From NCBI GenBank assembly GCA_964034945.1, contig OZ035960.1, forward strand, positions 24,043,487-24,107,486: DNA of 64,000 bases, given 5' to 3'. This DNA comes from Chrysopilus asiliformis (taxonomy: Eukaryota > Arthropoda > Insecta > Diptera > Rhagionidae). Below are positions 9,378-21,142 of this stretch, in pieces (the first letter of the stretch is position 1; the number at the start of each line of letters is the position of its first letter). The notes under the pieces are model-generated. The model worked only from the letters and a program-made list of their open reading frames with translations, searched no databases and was not told where the DNA came from. The position numbers and the translations under genes were made by a program.

Positions 9378-11009
9378 CTCCAATGATTGCCAGATTGGCA
9401 ATTATAGCTTTTGTTATGTTTTATCATTAATTTTTTAGGCTTTTTAGAGTTTTTTACATTTTTTACATTTAAAATCGAGGTATTTTACGTGTAGAAAACT
9501 GAGTAAATTACTTTTCGTAAAAAACCGGCACAACACTGTCCAGACTGTTCTAAACTGCGATGCTGACAAACTCAAGGGCTAATATGGCTAGTAATCGACG
9601 ATAGGTAAATGTTGTGGCTCGTCATTAATTAAACTTGCGATCCGCATCGCAAGACAAGGCAGCGCCTGAAGCAAAACTTATATTTGGCGTTATCCAAAAA
9701 TTGATGAAACGCATTTTTTGTGTATGTTTGGAAATTTTGAAAGACCGATCCGAGAGAGGAGGTCTGTCTGAAATTTTTGTTTGTGGTTATCTAGATAAAA
9801 ACTGCAACAAAAATGGCGACGCTGGCAAAACTTTAATTTTAAAAAATGCATACAGGTAGGAATTATTGCGCTGCAACCGAAAAATTCAATGAGATTTCAA
9901 TGTATTTTTAAATACTGGTTGTATTAGATCACAGTGACAAAAATTGTTCTCCTATATTCAAAGAAAATTGTATTTATAACTTATTTTTCGGAATAACCTT
10001 CTGGATTGCATAATAAGCAACTTTGAAATTTTTTGAAACAGTAACATGTTTTAATATTTTGCAATGAAATCGAATATTGTCTAAAACGCGGTATAAATTT
10101 AAATGCAAGCGTAATATGTAAATTGTAGTCGCAAAATTCTTTTTGTCGACAGACAAAATGAATAAACAGAAATAAGTAAACCAATGGTATTTTTCGTATG
10201 TGTGTATATATTTATGCATGTACATTATATGTATGTATTTATCCTTAACTGATGATAAAAGCCACAAAACATTGGTGGCGCTCGCGGAATTTGCAAACAC
10301 CTCCACAACTGATTTGTTATGCAACTCGAAGCCTCCTGTTTTGTGTGACATAATTGTTCCATTTGCCTAAAATGTGAAAGCCTGTTGGACTATGAGACAC
10401 CGCACCATCGCACAACCTTAACACCCATCACCTGAAAAATGTTTTCTTGTACTACTATTACTATTTGTATGTTTTATAGAAATATATATGTGTGGTAAAT
10501 AAATGTTCAAGTCTATCTACATAGTTTTACTCGGCTACGATCCTTGTGACGCAATGTGACGATGATGGCGCACGCCATTTAAAAAACCAGCGGTGAGGCG
10601 GTAAGGAAGAATAGGATTGAGGTTATATGCGGTTTAAAAATTTTCCTCATGCAAAACATGTTAACTAATCTGTTTGGAATACGAGGAATTTAGTTTAACC
10701 ATTGTTCACAAAAGTATGTGACTTGATTCACAAATTTTATTATTGTATCCTTTATGTAATAGGAAACGACATCAAGAATAGTAAGTGGAATGATTTTGTA
10801 AATATATTTCTACATATAAATTTATATGATGATAGTTATTGAGATTTTCTTACTAAAATATGTATTTAGTTGTCCCTCACGATTCAAGTTTTCACACCAA
10901 TTATGTATTTACTCGCATTAAAAATGGATTTGATAAGAAAACGAATTCGATATGTTATTGTGTCGGTTTCTTAGAATGTTTCATATGGTTTTCTTTTTTT
11001 TAGAAAGCT
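9378..11009. other. AT-rich non-coding DNA
   Basis: The longest open frame is 125 codons on the minus strand (9974-10351). It is rich in Ile, Tyr, Lys and Asn, partly crosses a TATATGTA-type simple sequence, and shows no domain. I do not call it a gene. Confidence 0.45.
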
Positions 11010-11530
11010 TTTATTCAGCTTGCTTTCGTATCTGTCTGTTTGTCTGTCAGGATCAAATCTTCTAATCTAATTTTTTCCCACTCCCACTCATCTAATTGAC
11101 TTGAAATCATGCATACATCCGTTCCTCCGATGACAATACAATATGTTCACTACTTCGTCCTTGTAAGGATAACGGAAGGCCGTGTAAGGATAATGTTATT
11201 ATTTTCCTACAATTTTCCAGAAAATATCTCATCTGGGGATTTTTGGGGTCGCTGAATCCGATTCTGGAGTCAAAAAGTCCGTAATAATATCTCAAAGACA
11301 AAAATGTATATTTGAAGATTAAAAAGTAAGTGTAGCAAAAAACAGACGTCATTTTGGATTTTTAGTCATATCGATCAGATACGAAAAGGCTATAAAGAAT
11401 TACCTAACATAAAAAAATGAAAAAATTTTTTTTTTTTTAAAAAAGCTTTTTTTATTAAAAAAATAACTAAAAAAGATAAAAATAAAAGCAAGATAAAAGC
11501 ATATAAAAAAAATAGATATTTATCTCGCTT
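11010..11530 (+). repeat. Dispersed repeat family A, second large copy
   Basis: Opens with 'gtctgtcaggatcaaatctt' and 'aatctaattttttcccactc' and ends with 'aaataaaagcaagataaaag', matching the order seen at 6630-7130. Positions 11155-11285 also carry a 'gtaaggataacg' unit related to the tandem array at 62601-63240. The mariner relic at 11534 sits immediately after. Confidence 0.45.
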
Positions 11531-11533
11531 TTA

Positions 11534-12053
11534 AAGGGTCTTTCAACAAGGACATAACAATTTTGTATTTTAATAAAAACGCACCCTAAAACTTTTTTAT
11601 GATCTGGCAATGCTAAAACGTCAGTCAAGGTTTACATTTTTATCATGGTGAAGTTCACGAACGAGTAACGTTTGGAAGTTATTAAAACTTACTACCGAAA
11701 TTCTGAGTCGGTGGTCGCAATCGTGTAATCTCGAGAAATGGTCCGGCCGAATGGCCACCTCGCTCATGCGATTTAACGTCGTTGGATTTCTTTTTTTGGG
11801 GTTATGTTAAGTCGTTGGTTTATGCCAACAAGCCAACAACGTTAGAGGAGCTCAGGAAAAATATCAAACGCGAAAGTGCCAACGTTCCGGCCGATATGTG
11901 TGGAAGAGTGGTGGAAAACTGGCTCCAAAGAATCAATCAGTGCAAATGTGCTCGGGATGGCCACTACACCTGGAATAAATTTCAGCCCGATATCTCAACT
12001 ATTCTGTGTTTTATTTAAATACAAAATTGTTATGTCCTTTTTGAAAGACCCGA
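11534..12053 (+). mobile_element. Internally deleted mariner-like element (DD41D-type relic)
   Basis: Begins TA|AAGGGTCTTTCAACAAGGAC and ends with the near reverse complement, TCTTTCAA..AAGGACATAACA on the opposite strand, then TA at 12054. Inverted ends are about 45 bp with a few differences; the outer right end is altered (CGA instead of CTT). Inside is the start of a transposase fused to its last third. At about 520 bp it is non-autonomous. Confidence 0.85.
11645..12018 (+). pseudogene. Mariner transposase relic, N-terminus joined to C-terminus
   Basis: ATG at 11645 starts MVKFTNE then a stop, then RLEVIKTYYRNSESVV in the same frame: the first helix-turn-helix region of a mariner transposase. 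Shortly after, the reading switches to NGPAEWPPRSCDLTSLDFFF, the C-terminal block around the third catalytic Asp (codon 11785-11787), then WGYVKSLVYANKPTTLEELR to the end at 12018. The region holding the first two catalytic Asp residues is deleted, so no active enzyme can be made. Family knowledge: the third acidic residue lies in this PLDFFLWG block in Tc1/mariner proteins. Confidence 0.85.
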
Positions 12054-12379
12054 TATTTCTGGTACACACCGCCCAAAAAAACATTTTTTCTTTTTAGCAA
12101 ACTCAATAGCAAACTATTTTCTATGAACTAAGCATAATAAGCTGATATAAGTGGCGCATATAAGGGTTCAAATCCCTTTCCCTGATGATACTTTACACAT
12201 TTGTAAAACTATGAAGAATATTCGCGACGTATTTTTTATTTGGTCAGTAATTCGTAATAAAAACGTTTTTTGGCAATTACACGAAAATTAGCAATCCGAT
12301 TTGGATGAAACATAAATGTAAAAAAGATCTAGCTGGCTGATCAGAGTCCTCTTGTCGACGATGTATTTCGTCTTCCAAA
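12054..12379. other. Non-coding spacer
   Basis: AT-rich. It contains AAGGGTTCAAATCCCTT near 12163, which folds like a tRNA T-arm, but no matching tRNA body is seen. Confidence 0.4.
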
Positions 12380-12564
12380 GACTGTGTTTACATTGGGATT
12401 CACTTTGAGGCGGCACGTCTTTCCTCATTTCTCTGTCGTGTGCATACGGTTCGCTTCATCTTCGTTCGCTCTTTTTGGTTTCCCTCCCCACTGCGTCCCT
12501 CACCCTCACTTGACCGAAGCGAATGACGTGCCGCCTCAAAATGAATCCCAATGTAAACACAGTC
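12380..12564. mobile_element. 185-bp MITE with about 40-bp inverted ends
   Basis: Left end GACTGTGTTTACATTGGGAT followed by TCACTTTGAGGCGGCACGTC. Right end is the reverse complement with one or two differences, finishing CAATGTAAACACAGTC. The interior is C/T-rich and unlike the flanks. No clear target duplication apart from a possible AAA, so the superfamily is unassigned. Confidence 0.75.
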
Positions 12565-15257
12565 AAACCCATCCTGTTTTGGTCAAAACATTTTGGATTG
12601 TTCTTTGTGAAACATTGTCAAAAATGTTACCTGTTGAAATAATATAACTGAATTTTCGAAATTTATTAGTACTTGTCCCGGTCTCCCATACTTCGTATAA
12701 AGAAATAAAAAATAATGAAAACTCAAATGCTTTTAAATTACTGAGATTAATTATTTTGTCACTTTGGAAAATTTTTTCTTAGAATATTATCTTCTCTAGA
12801 TTAATTTTAATTTAATTTAAAACTCAAACACGCTGTTTACATCGCATGAAGGCCACATTTGTAATTAAATTCCAAGAAAAGAGACTTTTCAGTCTAATTG
12901 CATTAGCAACCAGTAGATTGAACTCGTTAGACATAAATGTATTTACGCAACGATGCATGAGTTTCGAGTATAATTCCAAAGATTTTAAGTACACATTATA
13001 AATCATGATGATTTTCTAAACACAGACACATACATATATACAAATTGATAAGGACGGAATATTTTAATTTTTTAATTGAAAAGTTTTCTTGTCGCTTCAT
13101 CTTAATTTCGTTCACCATAAACGCATAACGGTCCTATCTTCACTTACTTAATAACGTGTCAGTTTCATTTTAACTACACCATTGTGTTTATGCAAAATTA
13201 TGTTAACTGTCATCTTACTTAGAGTACATCTAATATAATATAGAGTTCATCTCGACCCTATCTAATCAAACAACCAGAAAAATGTCTAGCGAGTTCCCTA
13301 CGACTCTCTCGTAAATACTTGTATATACAAAAAAGGGGGAGCTCAAATTAAATAAAAGCCTTTTAGAGCATAAACTTTGATAATAATGTCATAAATAGAT
13401 AAGAAACGTTTGGATTGAGACATCAATCAGCAAAATTCTAAACTGTTATTCTGAGGAGACATGTTGTCAGTTTTGTTGAAGGATGTTTCTTTTTTACTTA
13501 TGAGGAAAAACCTTTTGCATAAAACTTATGCCAATAGCAACACCACGCTTGCTGTCATTGCGACTTCTTCTATTACCAAAACGTTTGAGTATTCGAAACA
13601 ATCTGAAGTACTTTGAATTTGTTTCCCTGAATAAGATTTCGCCACCATACGCGTACAGTGTTGTCATTTATGATCGTAAGTATACAAGTATATAAAAAAA
13701 ACGATTCCTGCTCATGTTCAACTACATTAAAACATTTTCATCTGACTTGCCCAAAAAATTGTCATCTTAACGTCATCACTGTCATCATCTTCATACCCCC
13801 ATGAACCTCATCAAAACACAAGAGAATGCTGAAGTTAGCTAAGGAAAATATGAAAATAGTACTAGACACCCTTCATAAACAGTATCCCATTTGTTGCTAT
13901 GGTTGTTTCTTGCTACCGCGGATTCTGGATCCGTTCTTTAGTTAAACCATCATTTTAACCGACCACCCTATCATTTTTTTAAAATATCCCTGCTCCCCTC
14001 TTTCTCTGTCTTAGCTCTTAATCTTGTTGGGCCTTCCAACGTACATATATAAAATTCTATATAGATATATATATATATAGTTATTTATGAACGAATATAT
14101 GAGAGTACAAATTCTTGCCACTGTACCCTATCGTTCCTGTTCCAGATTCCTGAAGAAATCTCATGTGATAGAATGAAATGGGAGCTTTGCCTGGTAAGTA
14201 ATTTGACTTTTATGATTATTTTGTCACAAAAGAGAAACGTGCCTATTGCACGATAAAAAGTTCCATATAAATGGAAGAAAGTTGGCAAACGGGATGCGAG
14301 GGTACGTTCAAGATGAGTTTTAGAAGAGCGACGATAGCTTAAACGCAAATAACTTAAAGCGTGCGAGGTCGAAATTTTGTGTATTTTGCATATTTCACCC
14401 GCAGTAACGTTCAACATTCAGCCACCTACACCCCCGATTTTTTTTTCTTCATTGCCACGTCAATCGGCCGCCGCACCCTCACCTAATCTGGGAACAATTT
14501 CAAATCGCCTAGTCTAAATCATGCCCTGTCTCTTCATCTGAAGTCGCATTGTATCAGTTTATGTTGCAGCATACAACAATCACACCCGTTAGATGGGGAT
14601 GGTAACTGATTATGACAAAGGGAGACGGGACCATTTTTAGCTGGGTTTGGTCGTCTTCGCCTTCATATTCTTTAGACATCTGCTGCGGCATTAAGGACGA
14701 CAAAATAACAGTGATAGCATCCATGGGCAATGGGGTTTTTGTGCTCATTGAAATTCCTGATTTATTCTGACAGTGATTAATCGGATAATTTCTTTAAAGA
14801 AGTTAACTTTGCCCTCATTAGACTCTCTGAAAACAAAAATGATAGGAAATTTTACTTGTAAAACTCTAAAGTTTTCTTCCAGTTCGCTTTTATATCTTTG
14901 TATTTGAAAAGAAAAAAACAAGAACAAAAGTAAAATTGTATGGCTTTGTAATAAAATGACATTAGTAAAACATTTATGTGGATTTAATGATGAGAAAAAT
15001 TTTATACCACAACCTTTATAGGATAGACGAGATATAAAGTTTTTCGCGCATTTATTTTCAATATTTCCCTCTTACCGGAAATTTTATGTTATATTTTCTA
15101 GATATTTTAGACAATTAAATGTGTGTGTAGTAGGAGTGATTTGAGGTGAACGCAATAAAATTTTTTAAAAACATTTTGAAACACACTAATCAATTCAGAA
15201 ATATTATTTCGGATGGGATTGAAAAATTTCAAATATGAGAAAAAATTCAGGGTTCCA
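12565..15257. other. AT-rich non-coding DNA
   Basis: No gene recognised. The longest frames are 110 codons (14085-14417, minus) and several near 60, with no motif. A TATATAGATATATATA run lies near 14055. Confidence 0.45.
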
Positions 15258-15487
15258 ATCGCGTACGGTGAAAAGTGATAGTGACTGTCACCCGTCAATT
15301 TTTTTTTGGTACTCGATAGTGCAAAAGTTTTACAAATCTTAATCCAATTGGAATCACAATGAGCTGGTACTTGTGTAGTTGCCGCTTTCTGTGACAAATA
15401 ATTTGTTAAAAAGTTGATAGTTGCAATCTTATTGAAGTCCGAAAAATTGACAAGGGATAGTCATCATCAACTATCACCTTACGTGAT
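15258..15487. mobile_element. Possible degenerate MITE with about 48-bp inverted arms
   Basis: 15258-15307 (atcgcgtacggtg..gtgatagtgac..cccgtcaattttt) pairs with the reverse complement of 15441-15487 (atcacgtaaggtgatagt..ccttgtcaattttt) with several gaps. No clear target duplication. A diverged inverted-repeat element is the simplest reading. Confidence 0.4.
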
Positions 15488-15879
15488 TTCACTCTAGTAT
15501 GGTCTTTCGGATCATCTTTCTCCGTCCTTGTTAGACTTTTTGCGATCTTCATACTCTATATCAGTGTTTCCCAGCCGGTGGTACATCGACTGGTTTCAGC
15601 GGGTACGCGAATTCTGAAAAAGAAAATGGCGGCAACCAAATTTTGAAGAAAAGTTTCGACGTATTGTAAACAAAAACATGTCTTGAATTTCTATCAATAT
15701 TTTTTTATTTTGAGCACATATAATTTTCTTTGATTATAGATTCTGATGATGGTTCGACATTGAATTCTTGAAACCGAAACTTGATGCTTCCTACCAAAAA
15801 ATTTTCTAATTCTCCATTGCTTCAATAAAAATTTAATCAATGGTTCTCCCCGAGAAATCTGGTACTTGAACTGAAATGG

Positions 15880-16110
15880 TTACGAAACCAACCAATTGAA
15901 CTAGAGACTTGAAATTTTGTTTAGTTTCGTTTCTCGTAAATGGCAAGGGTAAGTTCTTGAACGCGCAATATCGGACCATTGCTTACCCGCACCTGCATAC
16001 AAGCGAAACAGTTTTTTACAATTTTCTCGAAAACGGTGAGTCTTATTGAAAAATTTATAATGGTAAAATGTTCTTAGAATATGATTTTACATAACTTATC
16101 TATACGTCAA
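15880..16110 (+). repeat. Fragment of the 8858-9377 repeat family
   Basis: Carries 'gaactagagacttgaaattt', 'gtttctcgtaaatggcaagg', 'taagttcttgaac' and a later 'aaaacggtgagtcttattga', in the order of the fuller copy at 8858-9377. Ends are not preserved. Confidence 0.5.
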
Positions 16111-16318
16111 AATCCAGTTACTGCGGTGGTGTCTCCGCCCTAATAATGTGATGTATTTTTTTCCTCTGCGAACTTTTTCACGGAAATAACTAGAAAAGGG
16201 CGTAACCAGTTTCATTTTCGCTGCCCGAACCCACAATTTTACATATAAATTGCGAGCCCTGGATGAATTTTAACATTTGCAAGATTTCTTGCCACAAATA
16301 CAAGCTGTGCCACTTCCA

Positions 16319-16364
16319 AAAAAAAAAAAAAAAAAAAAAAAAATAATAATAATAATAATAATAA
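16319..16364. repeat. A-tract followed by (TAA)n microsatellite
   Basis: About 23 A residues followed by seven or eight TAA repeats. It could be the tail of a retroelement, but nothing upstream supports that. The flanks are AT-rich. Confidence 0.8.
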
Positions 16365-19300
16365 TTCCCTGAAAAGTGTCTTTGCATCTGAAGATGAAAT
16401 TAGAATATAGCCTTTTGTCAAAAAGTCCGTTTACTCGGTGGTGTGAACAAAATAACACTTTGCTGTTCAATTCATTGAAAATGTTCGTTCTACGGATATA
16501 TTTTAAATAACAAGCAATTCCTTTTACAAAAAAAAATCTTATATAAACAATTCGATTGCACACTGTGGGTGTACTAGAAAAATCCTGTAGTCAATTTCGT
16601 ATAATTTTTTTGCGAAACAGAATTGCGAGGAACCTTTTCAATTTAATTTCGGTATTCTATTAAATATGAAAAAGCCTTCTTAAATATAATCTTGGGCACT
16701 TACATAATCTTATTTAAGCCTATAAAATTTAAACCATAATAAATAACAAAGCTTAAAGGGCTTAATGCCTATCTTTTATGCCCAAAACAGCTAAAAGACA
16801 TTTCTTCATCTTACTTTTTATATAATATGAGTGTATGTATATATACTGTTTATATATCCTTATCCTTTTTTTCCGTTATTATTTCTTTTCTTCGCCTTCC
16901 TATTCTATTGTTGTGTCTAAATTTACTTGTTTTTGGCGTTATTTTCTGCGTATTCTTATTTTTTTTAACCACCATCGTGTACTTGACTATTTAGATTCAA
17001 ATAATGCTATACTATGCAATATCTAACTAATATCTTTGCTAAGATGTATATATGTATTTATAAATGTATATAGATTATTGCAGAGTTTTGTACCGCCGGC
17101 GCGCCCCAATTATACCGAGAGATATGTAGGAAAGGCCATAAAAGATGCCACTTACAATTTCCCATGAAAGCTATAAACGGCGGCAGTTTATTTGTTTTCA
17201 TTTTTCGTCAACCACAGAGCTATAAAGCTAATGTCTCTATAACAGCTGAAATATATTATACGCATATCCCTCTGGCTATGTACCACCAAACCATATGGAG
17301 ATTCGTAAGGATATCACCATTCACCGTCTCTTCTACAATAAAGACTCCCTTATTTTGTGATCCTCTGGCCCTGGCCCTGGCACTGAACCTATTCCATGTT
17401 GCACATACATTCATGTTTTCGTTCAACTTTACACAAACCAAAGCGAAACATATAATGGACGAAAAATTGGGTACCACCATAACAGATATATAAATGAAAA
17501 AAATTGCCTGAAAAATTTGTCTCAATTTACTCGAAATTGTGGTTACAGCCCATATCAACAGTGTGGTCCTCCGCGAAAATCATTTCACCCGGTTTTTATA
17601 TGCGGCGAATAGAGCTTTTCCATGACGCTGTTATGCAATTTAATAAAATGTGAGTGAACACTTTTTAACAGTTTTCATCATATTTGTTTACAAACTTTGC
17701 ACTAAATTAGTCTTGATTTTGAAATTAAAAACTGAAGGTGGTGTGGAAAAATCTACTTTTTTGGTTAAAAGTTTTTTATTGGACAAGCCGGGTAGATTAG
17801 TTTCCTCCATTTTAAACCGCACGAAAAAAAACTAACACCAGACTTTACTCCTTTCATCATGTCTAAGCAGTTGTCCATAAATTACATTAAATTTTAGTGA
17901 GGGGTTCTCCGGTATTTTACGGACAGCCACTATCTCAAAAACGGGACAAATAATTTTGTTATATTTATTTAGTTTTCAATAAATTTTCAAATAACTATTT
18001 TTTTTTTTAAAAAAACTTGTATGTACTCCGTACTGACCAGAAAGTTTCTACCTGCCCCCGTTCTCGAGTCCATCATGAATGCAAAACTTTGTTACTGTGA
18101 GGAGAGTAAAAATTGCGGTATTCTTATACTACCTTAACAAATTTTCGTCGCTTTTCTTCACGAAAAAGTTCGTACCTCCCAAGTGGTTTGAGATAAAAAT
18201 ACAAAACAAATACTGACAGCATTGGTAAACTTCAGGGCATAACATACTTACTTCTATATTATTTATGTGCAGCCCTATGGAGAAAAATGAAGCAAAAATG
18301 TAGACAAAATTCTTAAAATTTCTGCATATAACCGTCACTGAAAATCATCTAGTTTTCTTGAGACACATTGTCATGCTTCAATGTTTCTAATTCGATATTA
18401 ACAAGAAAAACATTATAATACCCAAATATTTACGACTAAAGAAAATTCTTCGAAAATTTAATTTTTTCTGAAAATGTGATTTTAGGATAAATTTAAGTCG
18501 TTTCTGTGCAATAGCAATGCTTGTTAAATATAATGATCCCCATATAAAGATAGAATTAAAAGATATTATCTTGTTTTTAAATCAGTTTTGTTTCTCTTTA
18601 CTTATTTTTTTCAAAATTTCTCGCACTCTTAAGTTTTTTATATTATCAGCCTATCAGCACTTAGTTTAATACTATATATGTATCAATATTTAATAGATAT
18701 ATTTTTTTAGTAAAAAAGGACTATCCGTCTTTCCCTATTACAGTTGCAAAATCAAAAAGCTATTTACCCAAATGATTTATTGAATTTCCACTTATTTAGC
18801 TACAAATAATGAAGTCCCTTGGACCTTTTGAATCATTCCACCTTTTTGCCTATCGACGAATGTTTCTATTGAAAAACGTACGTACGTACACGTAATAAAA
18901 TCCTGTCAACATCTCATAGTCATTTTACCATAGCACGTTTGAGTCAACCAGCTCTTGGAAGTTCTACAAAGAAAATCCCCAAACGAATAGGACGACAAAA
19001 ATAATCTAAAGGTACTCAAGGAACTTGTTTTGGGCACTGGGTGAAAAATAGGATTCGCCTACCTAAGGAAGTTTTTTTTTCAAGAAAACGTGTGTGGGTT
19101 TTTAACTAATACGCTTGGAATTTTTAGTTCGTTAAACTGCATATCAACTTAAGATGTGACAGAAACAATTACGTCTTGACAACAGAACAAAATGATTGAC
19201 TAAAGAGAATATGATTTCAATTCTGCTATGGGAATGGCGCGTTTTATATATTTTTTTATAAATATCTTTGCCAGTTTTTGATAAATATGGCACTTTTATG

Positions 19301-20399
19301 GCTGGAAAAATACATGCCATACAGGAAAAAGTTTTCATATAACCCTTACATAACTTACATAACCATTACTGTAACACTGACCAGGGTGGGTGAATTTAAG
19401 TTGGGAGGAACTTTATCGAAGACTGATCTATTCCATAGTGTAAACCAATCAAAACCCCTGCAGAGATTTAGCAGATAGCAGGAAAATCGGGTTTCAGGAG
19501 CATGGGCAGAGCTAATGTTTTTAATCCCAAATATTTGTTTGTGAAATTCTTCGTCCAAAATAGGAAACCGTATCTCAATCGCTCTATCGGCCCAAGTGTT
19601 ATCAAAAGAGGGATACCGCCCAAGAGGTGGAGTTATAAATATAAAGTAACATATCTATAAAATTTCATCAAAATCTTAAGCAGTTTCCGAGCGATGCAGT
19701 ACTAAACATTAAGATAGAATTTTTGATAATGTTTTTTATCTTCTCTACAATAAAATAAATCGACATCAAAATTTCTGGAAAAATCCAAAATTTAAAAAAT
19801 TGTATTTAGGTAAATGTACTTTCGAAGACTAGCACTAGGACTAGAAACTTTCATTCCAACATAAATTTAAACCTAAATAAATATTTTCTTGAAAATGTGA
19901 GAATTGCGTAATAAAGTTATATGTGCAGTATTCAAAATTATTTATATCGCAAACCAATTGAGATATAATTGTAAAAATGTATCAAGATAACATTCTAATG
20001 AATGGTTTCAATTTATGGATTTTTGGATTACTACAGATTTTGTATTAGATTTGCAATTGATCGTGGTATTAGAAAAAAAAATCCTTAACATGGCATAAAA
20101 GTTGTTTCCTGTTAGAAATGTTGCTTTGAAATTTACAATGTATTTGATCTCAGTTTATTTTAGCTTTTTCTTCAGAAAAAACTAACTTTCTGAGTCAAAA
20201 ATCGAAAAAAAGGTCATACGGCAAAACAATACAAAGGCATTGTAGTAATTTTAAGTTATTTATCATTTTAACTTTCCTCTATTACAGAGGAAAAGTATTG
20301 TATTCATGACGGAGATCGACTCGAGAATTGTACAAAATTTCTGATCAATACAAAATCCGTTTCAGGCAAAATTATGTCCGTTTTAAGTATCTTAAATAA
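16365..20399. other. AT-rich non-coding DNA, no gene recognised
   Basis: Overlapping frames of about 100 codons on both strands at 17164-17558 have no recognisable domain. I see no transposon ends, no tandem array and no strong hairpin in this 4-kb stretch. Confidence 0.4.
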
Positions 20400-20690
20400 C
20401 TCGAGATTGCGTTGAGCTAGCGACTTGAAATTTTTTGTAAGTAAGTTTTACGAAAAATCATAGTTTTCTGTCAACTTTTGATAAAGTGACGTTAGCTATA
20501 ACGGTTACCTCCTTTACATTTTTTTTGAAAAAATACAGTTTTTTGAATATTTTTTCAAAAACTATGTACATTTGGGTGAAAAGAGGTATAACAGAATTTA
20601 AAGGTTATATTATTTCCTATATTTTTTAGTTAAACAGTTTTTAGGTATCTTTAACGCATTCGGTATTTTGATGCCATATGGCAACGCAGT
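20400..20690 (+). repeat. Fragment of the 8858-9377 repeat family
   Basis: Shows 'gttgagctagcgacttgaaa', 'gtaagttttacgaaaaatca' and later 'attttgatgccatatggcaa', in the family order. More diverged than the other copies. Confidence 0.4.
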
Positions 20691-20879
20691 TAAAAATTTG
20701 AATTGACTTATTATTTATTTATTTTCAACACTCTATTCTCCTTCAGTGCACCTTTAAGTGCTTTTGTGACCCAATTTTGATTTTTTGAGTAAAAAGCTGG
20801 ATTACAGTAAACGTATTTTGTAAAAAATAAAAATGTCAATTTTTTTTTTTTTTGTTTTAAATGAATACTAATAGCTTAA

Positions 20880-21138
20880 CACGTTGGCTACCATGTGAGT
20901 CACCGGTGTACACACACTATTGTCATTACCGTCAGTTTCTCAAGTTCCATGGTTGAGTGCAGTCGCTCGTGCGGTACAAAGGGGTTTTTTTTGTCCGTTA
21001 TATTTTATTCGATTCGTTCGTTTTTGTCTGTATTGATCTTGTGTTCACTGGTGACTCACAAAGTACAGAAATGATTGTTGCGTTTTTTCCCAGTGTATAC
21101 TAGCGGAGTAAGCGTTTTTTTGGCCGGTAGCCAACGTG
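20880..21138. mobile_element. 259-bp TTAA-flanked MITE, piggyBac type
   Basis: TTAA|CACGTTGGCTACC at the left is matched by GGTAGCCAACGTG|TTAA at the right: 13-bp perfect inverted ends and a TTAA duplication. Subterminal GTGAGTCACCGGTG near 20898 has an inverted near match, CACTGGTGACTCAC, near 21047. No transposase. TTAA target sites are the hallmark of piggyBac-type elements; the ends do not match any named element I recognise. Confidence 0.8.
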
Positions 21139-21142
21139 TTAA

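Noticed and set aside
9974..10351. 125-codon minus-strand frame
   Set aside because: Low-complexity AT-driven composition, crosses simple TATATGTA sequence, no domain, and a shadow frame overlaps it.
12150..12185. tRNA-like T-arm, AAGGGTTCAAATCCCTT
   Set aside because: The stem-loop fits, but no acceptor, D or anticodon arms can be placed at the right distances, so no tRNA or clear SINE is supported.
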